From WHSW01 sp963759295 (GTDB taxonomy: Bacteria > Actinomycetota > Thermoleophilia > Solirubrobacterales > 70-9), in assembly GCA_963759295.1 (NCBI GenBank), contig CAVWYT010000012.1, positions 10,295-74,294 on the forward strand: 64,000 nt of DNA. Reading direction: 5' to 3'. The position numbers and the translations under genes are program-made. Position 1 is the first letter of the stretch; every line of letters begins with the position of its first letter. Below, piece after piece: positions 33,937 to 43,800 of this stretch. Under the pieces are notes generated by a model. It worked only from the letters and a program-made list of their open reading frames with translations. It searched no databases and was not told the origin of the DNA.

Positions 33937-35526
33937 GTGACCCTCTCCGGGGGAGCCTCGCTGGGCGCCTACGAGGCCGGCGCCGCCGCCGGCCTGGTTC
34001 TCGCCGCGCGCTACCTCGACGCCGAGGAGGGTCAGGAGACCACCGTCGACGCAATCGGCGGGGCTTCGGCCGGCGCGCTCGTGAGCTTCTTCACCGCCCA
34101 CGCACTGCTCGACGGACTCGATCCGGAGGCGCTCCTGCATGAGACCTGGGTCGAGCGCGTAACCCTGCCACTGCTGCGCGGCAGCGACTCGAAGGCGCTG
34201 CTCACCTTCGACGAGCTTCGCGAGCGCGTACCGGAGGTGCTCGCCGCTGACGGGCCGGCGCGAGCCGACCCGGACGGCATCGACTTTCGTCAGCAGCGCT
34301 CGCTGGCGCTCCACGTGCAGATCACCGGCCTGCGCGGGCTCACGTATCCGATTCGTGGCCTGCGCCGCGACTCGCCGGTGAGCGGCGCGACCTACGCCGA
34401 TTGGGGGCGCTTCGAGCTCGAGCCGGGCGGCGGCGTGGAGCAGATGCTCGCGCCCGCCGGCCGCTCGCCCCTCGACTTCGTCCTCGCCTCCGCCGCAAGC
34501 CCGGGCGGCTTCGCTCCGCAGCTGCTCGACCGCCGCCCCGACGCCGAGGCCTACGAGCGCCACGGGATCGAGAACTTTCCCGAGTCCGGTCATCTCTGGT
34601 ACACCGACGGGGGGCTGCTCGGCGCACAACCGCTCGGACGGGTCATCTCCGCCGCGAGGGCGCTGCATGGCGCGGGCGAGGGCTCCAAGGGCCTTCATGT
34701 CCTCATCGATCCGCGATCCGAGAACGCCTCGCTGGACAGGTGGAGTGATCCGGACGCCGACCCGAGCTGGCAGACCGGCGCCTCGCGCGCGCTCGCGATC
34801 CTCTCCGAGCAGAGCCTCTTCGACGACATGCGCCGGATCGAGAAGGACAACTCGAGGATCGAGTGGGCCGAGCGGCTCGCCGATCGGCTCGCGGAGGACC
34901 TCGACGACAAGGCCGCGTCCAGCTTGCGGGAGTTCGTCGCGGAGGTGGGATCCGAGCGCGCGGGCATGCGCGCCGACGAGCGTCACCGTGGCCGCGACGA
35001 CACGGACGCGGCGGACGGCGAGCTGACCGAGCTGCTGCGCCGGGCACTGTGTGAGATCGGCGGCCTGGTCGGCAAGGAGCGCGTCGCGATCGACGTGATC
35101 TCCCCGCTGGTACTTGCCGACGGCTCCGACGACGACGTCGGCAGCCTGCTGGCAGGCGAGTTCATGGGCGACTTCGGCGGCTTTCTCAGCCACGAGCTGC
35201 GCGCCAGCGACTTCGCGCTCGGCTACCAGAGCACGATCGCCTGGCTCGAGCAGGGCCTGTCCGCGTGCGAGCTCGACGACGAAATCGTCCGCCGCACGGT
35301 GTCCTTCGTCGAGTCCAAGCGCCGATACGACATCGACGAGGTCCGTAGCGGTGACGCCGAGCTCTCGGACCTCTCGATCGCCGATCGGTTCGAGCTCGTC
35401 CGCCTCGGCGCCCACCTCGCCAGGGTTCTCGGCGCCGGCGCCCTCGACCTACGCTCGCGGATCCCGGACGGACTCGGCCGCGCAATCGAGCGAAGCCGCC
35501 AGCGGTTGCCGGGGGGCGGGGACTAG
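33937..35526 (+). CDS. Patatin-like phospholipase
   Basis: The ~530-residue protein opens with the oxyanion loop 'TLSGGASLGAYEAGAAAG', followed by the nucleophile elbow 'IGGASAGALVSFF' and 'YTDGGLLGAQP', which supplies the catalytic Asp. The long C-terminal region (about residues 300-520) is helical and unassigned. The GTG start is only a few codons before the oxyanion loop. An upstream in-frame TAG at 33901 leaves room for at most 11 more residues from a rare start such as ATT. It would hydrolyse acyl esters of lipids; membrane or substrate targets are unknown. Confidence 0.85.
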   Translation: MTLSGGASLGAYEAGAAAGLVLAARYLDAEEGQETTVDAIGGASAGALVSFFTAHALLDGLDPEALLHETWVERVTLPLLRGSDSKALLTFDELRERVPEVLAADGPARADPDGIDFRQQRSLALHVQITGLRGLTYPIRGLRRDSPVSGATYADWGRFELEPGGGVEQMLAPAGRSPLDFVLASAASPGGFAPQLLDRRPDAEAYERHGIENFPESGHLWYTDGGLLGAQPLGRVISAARALHGAGEGSKGLHVLIDPRSENASLDRWSDPDADPSWQTGASRALAILSEQSLFDDMRRIEKDNSRIEWAERLADRLAEDLDDKAASSLREFVAEVGSERAGMRADERHRGRDDTDAADGELTELLRRALCEIGGLVGKERVAIDVISPLVLADGSDDDVGSLLAGEFMGDFGGFLSHELRASDFALGYQSTIAWLEQGLSACELDDEIVRRTVSFVESKRRYDIDEVRSGDAELSDLSIADRFELVRLGAHLARVLGAGALDLRSRIPDGLGRAIERSRQRLPGGGD

Positions 35527-35562
35527 GGCGAGGTCGAGCTCAGCGCTCCCGGCTGACCGGCG

Positions 35563-36204
35563 TCAGTCGCCCGCGGACGAGTAGGCGAAGCTCGACTCGT
35601 AGCCGCAGACGGCCTCGAACTCGAACCCGAGGCCGGCTTCCTCGACCTCGATCAGGTCGGCGTGGAGCTCGCGGCCGGCGCGGTGGTGGCCCGGGATGAT
35701 GCAGGTGACCGTCGCCTTGCCTTCGACGGGTGCGCGGATCCGCACCGTGACGGTATCCGCCGCTCGAAGCCAGCCCCTGCCGGGCGTATGGTCGATCTCG
35801 ATCGGGACGGTGTGGACCCCGAGCAGGTCGCTCGCCTTCCACACCCATGGGAACTGTTCTTCCGGGGTGCCGCCGAGGCGCCCGAGGAAGATCTCGCGGA
35901 GCGCTTCGCGCTGGCGATCGGCGCCGCGCTCGTCGAGGTAGAGGTGAAAGCTCCAGGGAGAACCCGGCTCGTCGTCGTCGTATCTGAGGGCGAGCGCGAT
36001 ATTGAGCCCGGCGAGCTCCACGCCGCCCGCCTTCCCGCGCTCGACCCGCCACGAGAGCACCCCCATGCAGATCCCGTGCGTGGAGCGACCGCCCGCGGCT
36101 CCGTCGATCCTTCGGCAGGGACAGATCGGGTCGCAGTTGCAGGCCTCGAGGTAGGTGCCCGAGATCTCCCAGGGAAGGTAGCCCGTGATCGCGGCAGCGT
36201 ACAA
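35563..36204 (-). CDS. DUF1326 family protein
   Basis: The product is about 213 residues. The family signature is clear: 'WEISGTYLEACNCDPICPCR' near the start and 'THGICMGVLSWRVERG', then 'FPWVWKASDLLGVHTVPIEI' and 'AVCGYESSFAYSSAGD' at the end. DUF1326 proteins have a Cys cluster that may bind a metal; their function is not known. I suggest TTG 36204 as start because homology begins at 'ITGYLPWEISG'. A longer open frame reaches into the divergent FAD gene and is not credible. Confidence 0.75.
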   Translation of the reverse strand: MYAAAITGYLPWEISGTYLEACNCDPICPCRRIDGAAGGRSTHGICMGVLSWRVERGKAGGVELAGLNIALALRYDDDEPGSPWSFHLYLDERGADRQREALREIFLGRLGGTPEEQFPWVWKASDLLGVHTVPIEIDHTPGRGWLRAADTVTVRIRAPVEGKATVTCIIPGHHRAGRELHADLIEVEEAGLGFEFEAVCGYESSFAYSSAGD

Positions 36205-36226
36205 GGTAGGTTCCGGGGCGGCACCC

Positions 36227-37618
36227 GTGCGAGAACTCCCCGATTCACCGCTCTCGCTGTGGCTCGCCGAGTACGGCGAGTACGTACCCGAGGCGCCGCT
36301 TGCCGGGGAGGTCGACGTCGATGTCGCCGTCATCGGCGGCGGCTTGACCGGGATGGCGGCCGCGATCGCGCTCAAGCGCCGCGATCCATCGCTCGACGTC
36401 GCCGTGCTCGAGGCGAGAACCGTGGGCTACGGCGCCAGCGGCCGCAACGGGTCCTTCGCGATGACCGTGATCGGACTCGGCTTCGGCACGACGGCGTTGA
36501 TGCGCGGCAAGCGGTTCCTCCAGCGTGCCCACTCCTACATGGAGAGCTGCGTCGACCGACTGGAGGAGTTCATCGACGAGGCCGGGCTGGAGTGCGACAA
36601 GGTTCGCCCCGGCTTTCTGCGCGTGGCGACCGCCCCGAGCTACGTCAGGCGATTGCAGAAGCAGGTCGAGCTGATGGACTCGCTCGGGTTCGAAGGAATC
36701 AGCTGGATCGATGCCGCGTCGACGCGCGCGATGGTCGGCTCCGAGCGCTATTTGGGGGCGATGTGGGAGCCGCGCCTGGTGCTCGTCAACCCCGCCCGGT
36801 TGGTCCGCGAGGAGAGGCGGCACGCGATCGACCAAGGGGTTCGGGTCTTCGAGCGCTCACCGGTCCTCGCCCTCGCGCGGACCCACGCCGTGGCAGGCCG
36901 CGGCCGCGCCTATCGCCTGCTCACCCCCGAGGGTTCGATGACTTCGCGAAAGCTGGTCTTCGCCACCAACGCCTACTCGCATCTGTTCACCGAGCTCGCC
37001 CCCCTGCAGGTGCCGGCGTTCACCTACATGATCGCCACCGAGCCGCTGACCGACGACCAGCTCGGGCCGATCGGCTGGGAGGGCGGTCAGGGGGTCGAGG
37101 ACGCTCGCAACCTCATCCACTACTACCGGCTGACACCGGACAGGCGGATCGTGATCGGCGGAGGCCCGGTCGGCTTGACCGCGGGCGGCGGCCTCGACCG
37201 CGATCGCGACGAGCGGGCGTGGCGACACCTCGAGCACCACGTCCACTGGCTCTGGCCGCATCTTTCCGAGGTGGCGATCACACATCGCTGGGGTGGCCCG
37301 TTCTCGGTGACGGCCGACCTCACCCCGGCGCTCGGGTACGTCGGCGACGACCACAACGCGGTCTACGGCCTCGGTTGCATCGGGCACGGGGTCTCGATGA
37401 GCTACCGCAACGGCGAGCTGCTGGCGGAGCTGCTGCTCGGCGACGGCGAAGGGCCGGCACGAGAATGCCCGTTCGTGAACCGGCGGGTGATCCCATGGCC
37501 CGGCGAGCCGCTGGCGAGCGCGGCCAAGCATGCGCTCCGCGGCTATCTGCAGGCCGAGGACGCCTTCCACGAGAAGGTCCTGGCCACACCCGCGGCGCGT
37601 AGGCTCGGGCTCACGTGA
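36227..37618 (+). CDS. FAD-dependent amine/amino-acid oxidoreductase (DAO family)
   Basis: The ~463-residue protein has the dinucleotide-binding motif 'DVAVIGGGLTGMAAAIAL' near residue 25. 'VLEARTVGYGASGRNGSFAM' follows, with the G-A-S-G-R-N-G stretch typical of glycine-oxidase/PuuB-like DAO proteins. 'RWGGPFSVTADLTPALGYVG' and 'VYGLGCIGHGVSMSYRNGEL' are near the C-terminus. It would oxidise an amine or imino acid to an imine and pass electrons to oxygen or a carrier. The GTG 36227 start fits homology; GTG 36185 would overlap the divergent gene. The stop overlaps the DegV start (GTGA). Confidence 0.85.
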   Translation: MRELPDSPLSLWLAEYGEYVPEAPLAGEVDVDVAVIGGGLTGMAAAIALKRRDPSLDVAVLEARTVGYGASGRNGSFAMTVIGLGFGTTALMRGKRFLQRAHSYMESCVDRLEEFIDEAGLECDKVRPGFLRVATAPSYVRRLQKQVELMDSLGFEGISWIDAASTRAMVGSERYLGAMWEPRLVLVNPARLVREERRHAIDQGVRVFERSPVLALARTHAVAGRGRAYRLLTPEGSMTSRKLVFATNAYSHLFTELAPLQVPAFTYMIATEPLTDDQLGPIGWEGGQGVEDARNLIHYYRLTPDRRIVIGGGPVGLTAGGGLDRDRDERAWRHLEHHVHWLWPHLSEVAITHRWGGPFSVTADLTPALGYVGDDHNAVYGLGCIGHGVSMSYRNGELLAELLLGDGEGPARECPFVNRRVIPWPGEPLASAAKHALRGYLQAEDAFHEKVLATPAARRLGLT

Positions 37619-38514
37619 GCGCCTCCGCCGACGCTCGAACGACCGGCTCGCGGACGGGTGTCGCGGTGGTGACCGACAGCACGTCCTACCTGCCCCGGGA
37701 GCTGGTCGAGCGCTGGGCGATTCGCGAGGTCAGCTTGTACGTCGGCTGGGGCGGCGACCTGCGGCCCGAGCACGAGTACGACGACCTCGATGCCTTCTAC
37801 GCGCGGTTGCGCGAATCCGCGGTGTTGCCGACGACCTCGCAGCCGTCGGTCGGAGACTTCCTCGCCGCCTTTGAGCCGCTCACCGGCGCGGGCCGCGACG
37901 TGATCTCGGTCCACATCGCCGGCGGCATCTCCGGCACCTGCGAGAGCGCAGCGCAGGCAGCGCGGATCGTGGCCGACAAGGGGCACCCCGGGCGGGTCGA
38001 GGTCGTTGACGGCCAGACCGGGGCCGGCGGTCTGGGCTGCCTCGTCCTGGCCGCCGCGCGGGCCGCCGAAGAAGGCGCGGAGCTGAACGCCGTGGTCGCG
38101 GCCGCCCGCGACGCCCGCAAGCGCCTCGAGCTCTGGTTCTGTCTCGATACGCTGGAGTACCTTCGCCGCGGTGGGCGCATCGGCGCCGCGCGGGCGATGC
38201 TCGGGACCGCGCTGAGCGTCAAGCCGATCCTCACCTTCGGGACCGAGATCACCCCAGTCGGGCGGGTGCGGACGCGGCGCCGGGCGCTCGAGCGGATGGC
38301 TGCCTACCTCGAGGAGCTTCGCGACCGCGGCGCCACGGCATGGATCGTCCAGCACGCCCAAGCTGCCGAGGACGCCGAGACTCTGGTCTCTGAGGGTGCG
38401 GCGATCTTCGGCGTCGCGCCGCTGTTCTGCACGCAGGTGGGCCCGGTGCTCGGCACCCACCTCGGCTCCGGAGTGCTGGTTGGAGGAATCGTGGGCGCCT
38501 CGAGGGAGAGCTGA
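37615..38514 (+). CDS. DegV family fatty-acid-binding protein
   Basis: The 299-residue protein has 'VAVVTDSTSYLPRELVERW', 'PTTSQPSVGDFLAAFEPL', 'VISVHIAGGISGTCESAAQA' and 'YLRRGGRIGAARAMLGTALS', the core DegV/FakB pattern. Such proteins hold a fatty acid for phosphorylation by FakA in some bacteria; no FakA-like kinase is in this window. The GTG start overlaps the preceding stop, so it is translated with the FAD oxidoreductase. Confidence 0.88.
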   Translation: MSASADARTTGSRTGVAVVTDSTSYLPRELVERWAIREVSLYVGWGGDLRPEHEYDDLDAFYARLRESAVLPTTSQPSVGDFLAAFEPLTGAGRDVISVHIAGGISGTCESAAQAARIVADKGHPGRVEVVDGQTGAGGLGCLVLAAARAAEEGAELNAVVAAARDARKRLELWFCLDTLEYLRRGGRIGAARAMLGTALSVKPILTFGTEITPVGRVRTRRRALERMAAYLEELRDRGATAWIVQHAQAAEDAETLVSEGAAIFGVAPLFCTQVGPVLGTHLGSGVLVGGIVGASRES

Positions 38515-38628
38515 CCCGAAACTTGCACGACCCGCCGAGGCACAGGTTAGGGTTGCGGTGGTGCTGTCCGAGGCCATTGGGCGCACCCTCGATCGCAGAA
38601 CGCGGTCGAGCACAGAAGGGAGGCACAG

Positions 38629-39030
38629 GTGAGAGGTGCAGGTCGGGTTGTGTTCGCAGCCATCGTGCTGCTGGTCGTGGGCACGATCAACATCATCTAC
38701 GGCATCGGCGCGCTCGACGATGCGAACATCTTCGTCAACGACACGAGGTTCATCCTCTCGAACCTGAACACCCTGGGCTGGGTGCTGATCATCCTCGGGG
38801 TGCTCCAGCTGACCGGGGGATTCTCCCTCATGGCCGGCAACACCTATGGCCGGGTGATCGGGATCGTCGCCGGCACCCTCGGCGCGATCGGCGCCCTGCT
38901 GTCGATCGGCCAGGGCAACCCGTGGTGGTCGCTCGCCGTCTTTGCCCTCTGCGTCTACGTCGTCTACGGCATCTTGGTCTTCGGCGAGGATGATCGGACC
39001 ACGGCGAGAGGAGACCGAGGAGCGCTGTAG
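38629..39030 (+). CDS. Four-span small membrane protein (DUF7144-like)
   Basis: The 133-residue protein has four membrane helices ('VVFAAIVLLVVGTINIIYGI', 'GWVLIILGVLQLTGGFSLMA', 'VIGIVAGTLGAIGALLSIG', 'WWSLAVFALCVYVVYGILVF'). The arrangement, with 'YGIGAL' after helix 1 and 'GWVLIILGVLQL' as helix 2, matches DUF7144 proteins common in actinobacteria. The GTG start has GGGAGG 6-7 nt upstream. Function unknown. Confidence 0.75.
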   Translation: MRGAGRVVFAAIVLLVVGTINIIYGIGALDDANIFVNDTRFILSNLNTLGWVLIILGVLQLTGGFSLMAGNTYGRVIGIVAGTLGAIGALLSIGQGNPWWSLAVFALCVYVVYGILVFGEDDRTTARGDRGAL

Positions 39031-39118
39031 TTGACGTCGCGGGAGCCCGGCCCACCGCCGGGCTCCCCGCCTCGGTCATCTTCGGACCTGATCGTCGACG
39101 CGGCGGCACCGCCCAGGC

Positions 39119-40459
39119 ATGAACACCCAGCAGGCAACCGAGAAGGGCCGGCGTCGCGCGCTGCCGATCATGCTCATCGTCCTCGCGACGATCATCGGCA
39201 TCGTCTCGGTGTTCGGGCTGTGGGCCAAGCGCCAGCTGCTCGAAACCGAGACCTGGACCACGACCAGCGAGCGGCTGATCCAAGACTCCGACATCCAGGC
39301 CGCGGTCTCCAACTTCGCCGTCACCGCGATCTACGACAACGTCGATGTTCAGGCGGCGCTCGCCGAGCGCCTGCCACCAGAGGTCGCGCCGCTCGCCGGC
39401 CCGATTGCAGGGGCGCTTCGCAGCGCCGCCGGCGACGTCGCCCTGAAGGCGCTCGATCAGCCGAAGGTCCAGCAGCTCTGGGTGCAGGCGACCGCAGCGG
39501 CGCAGAGCAAGCTGATCGCCCTGATCGACGACGAGGGGGAGTTCGTCTCGACCACCGGCGGGGTGGTGACGCTCGACCTCAAATCGCTGCTCGAGTCGGT
39601 GACCGCGCAACTCGGCCTCCCAGGGGCGCTGGTGGCGAAGCTTCCGGAGTCGGCGACCTCGATCGAGGTGATGAAGTCGAGCGAGCTCGACGCAGCGCAG
39701 AAGGGCCTCAAACTCTTAAAGACCGCGGGCTACGTCCTCACGGCGATCACGCTGCTGCTCTACGCGGCTGCGATCGCGCTCGCGCGCGGCCGGCGCCGCG
39801 AGACGCTGCGCGCCGTCGGCTTCTCCTTCATCGTGATCGGCGCCGCCGTCCTGTTCGCCCGTAGCGCCGGGGGCGACGCCGTCGTCAGTTCGCTCAGCGG
39901 GGCTGCCTCCTCCGATGACGCCGTCAGAGCCGCGTTCACGGTCGGCACCTCGCTGATGCTCGAGACCGGGCAGTCAATCGTCGCCTACGGGATCGTGATC
40001 GTGCTCGCGGCCTGGCTCGCGGGGCCGACCGCGTTGGCGACCTCGGTCCGCCGGGGGATGACCCCTTACCTGCGCCAGCCGCGGTTCGCCTACGGCGGGC
40101 TCGCGGTGCTGCTGGTGCTGCTCTTCTGGTGGGACCCGGTGATCGCCACCCACCGGCTCGTGCCGTCGCTGCTGCTGATCGCCTTCGCGGCGCTCGGGAC
40201 CGAGCTCCTGCGTCGCCAGGTGATCCGTGAGTTTCCGGACCTCGTCACCGCGCGCTCGCCCGCCGCGGTCGCACAGGCGATCGCCGAGCGGATGCGCACC
40301 GCGCGCGAGCGCCGGGTTGGCGCAGCCGCTGCCCCCGCCGCCGCGCCGGCGGGCGAGGAGCGGGTCGCCGCCCTGGAGCGGCTCGCTCGACTGCGCGACA
40401 CCAACGTGCTCAGCGAGCAGGAGTTCGCGACCGAGAAGGCGCGGATTCTCGCCGGCTGA
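39119..40459 (+). CDS. Membrane protein with a C-terminal SHOCT domain
   Basis: The 446-residue protein has one N-terminal membrane helix ('IMLIVLATIIGIVSVFGLWA') and a ~170-residue extracytoplasmic region with 'TTSERLIQDSDIQAAVSNFA'. A block of four to five helices follows at about residues 205-365. The cytoplasmic end is a SHOCT motif 'LERLARLRDTNVLSEQEFAT'. SHOCT domains are short helical hairpins found at protein termini; their role is not settled. ATG start. Confidence 0.75.
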   Translation: MNTQQATEKGRRRALPIMLIVLATIIGIVSVFGLWAKRQLLETETWTTTSERLIQDSDIQAAVSNFAVTAIYDNVDVQAALAERLPPEVAPLAGPIAGALRSAAGDVALKALDQPKVQQLWVQATAAAQSKLIALIDDEGEFVSTTGGVVTLDLKSLLESVTAQLGLPGALVAKLPESATSIEVMKSSELDAAQKGLKLLKTAGYVLTAITLLLYAAAIALARGRRRETLRAVGFSFIVIGAAVLFARSAGGDAVVSSLSGAASSDDAVRAAFTVGTSLMLETGQSIVAYGIVIVLAAWLAGPTALATSVRRGMTPYLRQPRFAYGGLAVLLVLLFWWDPVIATHRLVPSLLLIAFAALGTELLRRQVIREFPDLVTARSPAAVAQAIAERMRTARERRVGAAAAPAAAPAGEERVAALERLARLRDTNVLSEQEFATEKARILAG

Positions 40460-40510
40460 GGTCGACGGGCGCCCGCTTAGAGTCGCGTCCATGCGGGTAC
40501 GTCCCGACCC

Positions 40511-40753
40511 ATGACCATCGCGATCATCGTCGTCGTCTGCATCGTCCTCCTGGTGCTCGCCTTCCTCCTGCCGCGGCTCTCGCGTCATCCTCAGCGGGGC
40601 GTGGATCGCACGCTCGGCACCGGGCAGAGTGCCGCCTCCACCGCGCCCGGGAAGCTCGGCCAATGGCTTCAAAAGCCATTTTCGAGCTCACGCAAGGCGA
40701 CCAACAAGAGCGCCGCCAAGGGACGCGAGGGTCGCGAGAAGGCGCCCTTCTAG
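40511..40753 (+). CDS. Small single-span membrane protein with a basic tail
   Basis: The 80-residue protein is almost entirely an N-terminal membrane helix ('TIAIIVVVCIVLLVLAFLLP') plus a Lys/Arg/Ser-rich cytoplasmic tail. It begins 51 nt after the SHOCT protein gene and may be co-transcribed. Function unknown. Confidence 0.65.
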   Translation: MTIAIIVVVCIVLLVLAFLLPRLSRHPQRGVDRTLGTGQSAASTAPGKLGQWLQKPFSSSRKATNKSAAKGREGREKAPF

Positions 40754-40855
40754 GCGACGCCCGCCCCGGTGAAGCCTGCATCGACGGGCTGGGTTTCGAT
40801 CCGCCTCATCCCCATGTGAGCAGGTGCGGAGCCGTAGGATCCCCCTGCGGACTCC

Positions 40856-43800
40856 ATGGCCGGCTACCAACTCGAGATTCGCCTACTCGGCGGGTTCGTC
40901 GTCTTTTTAGGGGGGCGCCCCGTATCCGATGGCGCATGGCGACTGCGCAAGGCCAAGGGCGTGGTCAAGCTGCTCGCGCTCACCCCTGAGCATCGCCTTC
41001 ATCGCGATCGGGTGGCCGAGCTGCTCTGGCCCGATCGTGATTCCGCCTCCGCCGCGAACAACCTGCACCAGGCCCTCCATGCGGCGCGCAGAGCGCTGAA
41101 GACGGCCGCTGCGGATGCTGACCGATGGCTTCAGTTGCGCGACGAGGCGCTCTCACTCGGCGACGGCGATAAGCCGCTGATCGACCTCGAGGCCTTCGAG
41201 GCGGCTGCCGAGCGTGCCCGGACGACCGGCACCGCCGACGCGTACCGCGAGGCGCTGGCGCTCTACAGAGGCGAGCTGCTGCCGGAAGACCGCTACGAGG
41301 ATTGGACGGCGGGAGCGCGCGAGACGGTCCGCGAGCTCCGCCTCGGGCTGTTGGTGGAGCTGGCCGAGGTTCACGGCGCGTCGGGTGAGGGCGGGACAGC
41401 GATCGACGTGCTCCAGAAGGTGGTGGCGGAGGACCCCCTCCATGAGGGTGCGCAGCGCCGGCTGATGGAGCTCTTCGCCGAGGGCGGACGGCGCCAGCAG
41501 GCGCTGGGGCAGTTCCAGCAGCTGCGTCAGACGCTGCGCCGCGAGCTCGAGGCCGATCCCGAGCCGCAGACGCGCGAGCTGTACCAGGACATCCTGGCCG
41601 GGCGCTTCTTGCCGGCCCAGGGCGCCCGTGCCGCTGCGCCCGACCGCGGGCCCGCCGCCCGCCGCCAGGGTGCGGCGGTGAAGCGGCGGCTGCACAACCT
41701 CCCGCTGCAGCTGACGAGCTTCATCGGCCGCCGGCGCGAGCTCGAGGACGTGCGCGGGGCGCTGGGCCGCACCCGCCTGCTCACCCTCACGGGCCCCGGT
41801 GGTTGCGGGAAGACGCGCCTGGCCCTCGAGATCGCCGAGGGAGCGGTTGGCGACTTCGAGGACGGCGTCTGGGTGATCGAGCTGGCCTCCGTCTTCGACC
41901 CGGCCCTCGTCGTCCAGGAGACCGCGGCGGTCCTCGAGCTGCTGGTGCGCAGCTCTGAGCACGCGGCCGACGTCCTGGCCGGACAGATTGGCGACCGGGA
42001 GCTGATGTTGGTGGTCGACAACTGTGAGCATCTGATCGATGCCTGCGCAGAGCTCGCCGGGTCGCTGCTGCGGGCCTGTCCGAACCTGAGGATCCTCGCC
42101 ACCAGTCGGGAGCCGCTGCGGGTCTCGGGTGAGGTCACCTGGCGGGTGCCGTCGCTGGCCCTGCCGGCCGCCGCCTTGGCCCCCGACCCCGATGTGCTCG
42201 ACGCCTACGCGGCCGTGCGCCTGTTCGGCGAGCGTGCCTCGGACGTCGTCGCCGGGTTCAGCCTCGACGACGAGAACGCCGCGGCGGTGGCCGAGATCTG
42301 CCGTCGTCTCGACGGGATGCCGCTTGCGATCGAGCTGGCGGCCGCACGAATCGCGCTTCTCTCGCCGATCCAGATCGCCGAGCGCCTGCGCGAGTCGCTC
42401 GCGGTGCTCGGTGACAGCAGAACGGGCCCGACCCGCCAGCAGACGCTCACCGCGACGCTGCAGTGGAGCCACGATCTCCTCGACGCCGACGAGCGTGCCC
42501 TGTTCCGCAGGCTTGCCGTGTTCGCGGGATCTTTTCGCCTCGACGCGGCCGAGACGGTCTGCACAGGCGCCGACATCGACTCGGGCCGGATCCTGCAACT
42601 GCTCGGACAGCTGGTGGACAAGTCCCTGGTCGGCACCGAGGAGGAGGCCGGCGAGAATCGCTACCGGATGCTGGAGACGATCCGCCAGTACGCACGCGAG
42701 CGCCTCCGGGAAGCCCGCGAGGAGGAGCTCGTGGAGGCGGCCCAGCGGCAATGGTGCCTCACCTTTGCCGAGGAGGCCGAGCGGGAAGCGCAGGCGGATG
42801 CCGGGCCTGTCTATGTGAGGCTCGAGCTCGAACACGACAATCTGCGTGCGGCGCTTGCCTCGGCGCTCGAGCACGACCCGCCCGCCGCCCTCCGGCTCGC
42901 CGTCGCCCTGTGGGAGTTCTGGCGCGCGCAGGGTGACTTCGCCGAGGGCTCGCGCTGGCTCGACGACGCCCTCGCCCGCAATCCCGAGCGCTCGGCGCTG
43001 CGCGCCCGAGCGCTGTTCGCGGCGGAGGCCTTCGACGTGCGCCGCGGGCGCGTCGATCGGATCGTGGACCTGGGTGAGGAATGCGTCGCCATCTATCGCG
43101 AGCTCGGTGATCGCAGCGCCGCCGCCGAGGCCCTGCACATCGCGGGCTTCATCCAGCACTCGGGGTTCATGCGCTGGAACCGGACCTCTCCCCCCGGGTC
43201 GCGCCTCGAGGGCGCGGACGGCTACCGGTCCGCGCAGCGCGCCTATGAGGAGAGCATGGCGATCGCCGCGGAGGAGGACGATCCCACGATCGCCGCGGCG
43301 GTGCACCACGCCCAGGGCATCGAGGCACATTGTCGTGGCGATGACGAGGCGGCGATCCGCAAGATGCGCGAGAGCGTCGAGCTGGCCGAGTCCGTCACCG
43401 GCGAGAACGGCGCCGGCGTCTGGGTCGTGACGATCGGCCTGCCCCTCGACCGCGACCGGCACGGGCGGCTGCGGCTGTACTTCGAGGAGACCGTGCTTCT
43501 GTTCCAGCACGTTCCGGCCGCGGTGGCCGCGGGCTACTTCCTCTGCAGCCTGAGCCTCGTCGCCCGCACTCGGCAGGACCACGAGCTGGCCGGAACGGCC
43601 CTCGACGACGCGCTCTCACGGTTCAACGCGAGTGGCGACAGGTTCGGGGCCGCCGTGGCGCTCACCCTCATGGGCGGCCTGGCTCGTTCCACCGAGCAGT
43701 TCGAGCTGGGACGGGACTGGCTCGACGAGGCGCTGGAGATCAGGCGGTCCCTGGGGGACCGGCGCGAGATCGCGCTGACCCTGTGCAACCGTGCCCTGCT

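Noticed and set aside
41153..43582. An 809-codon minus-strand frame
   Set aside because: Antisense to the SARP/NB-ARC gene; no recognisable motif.
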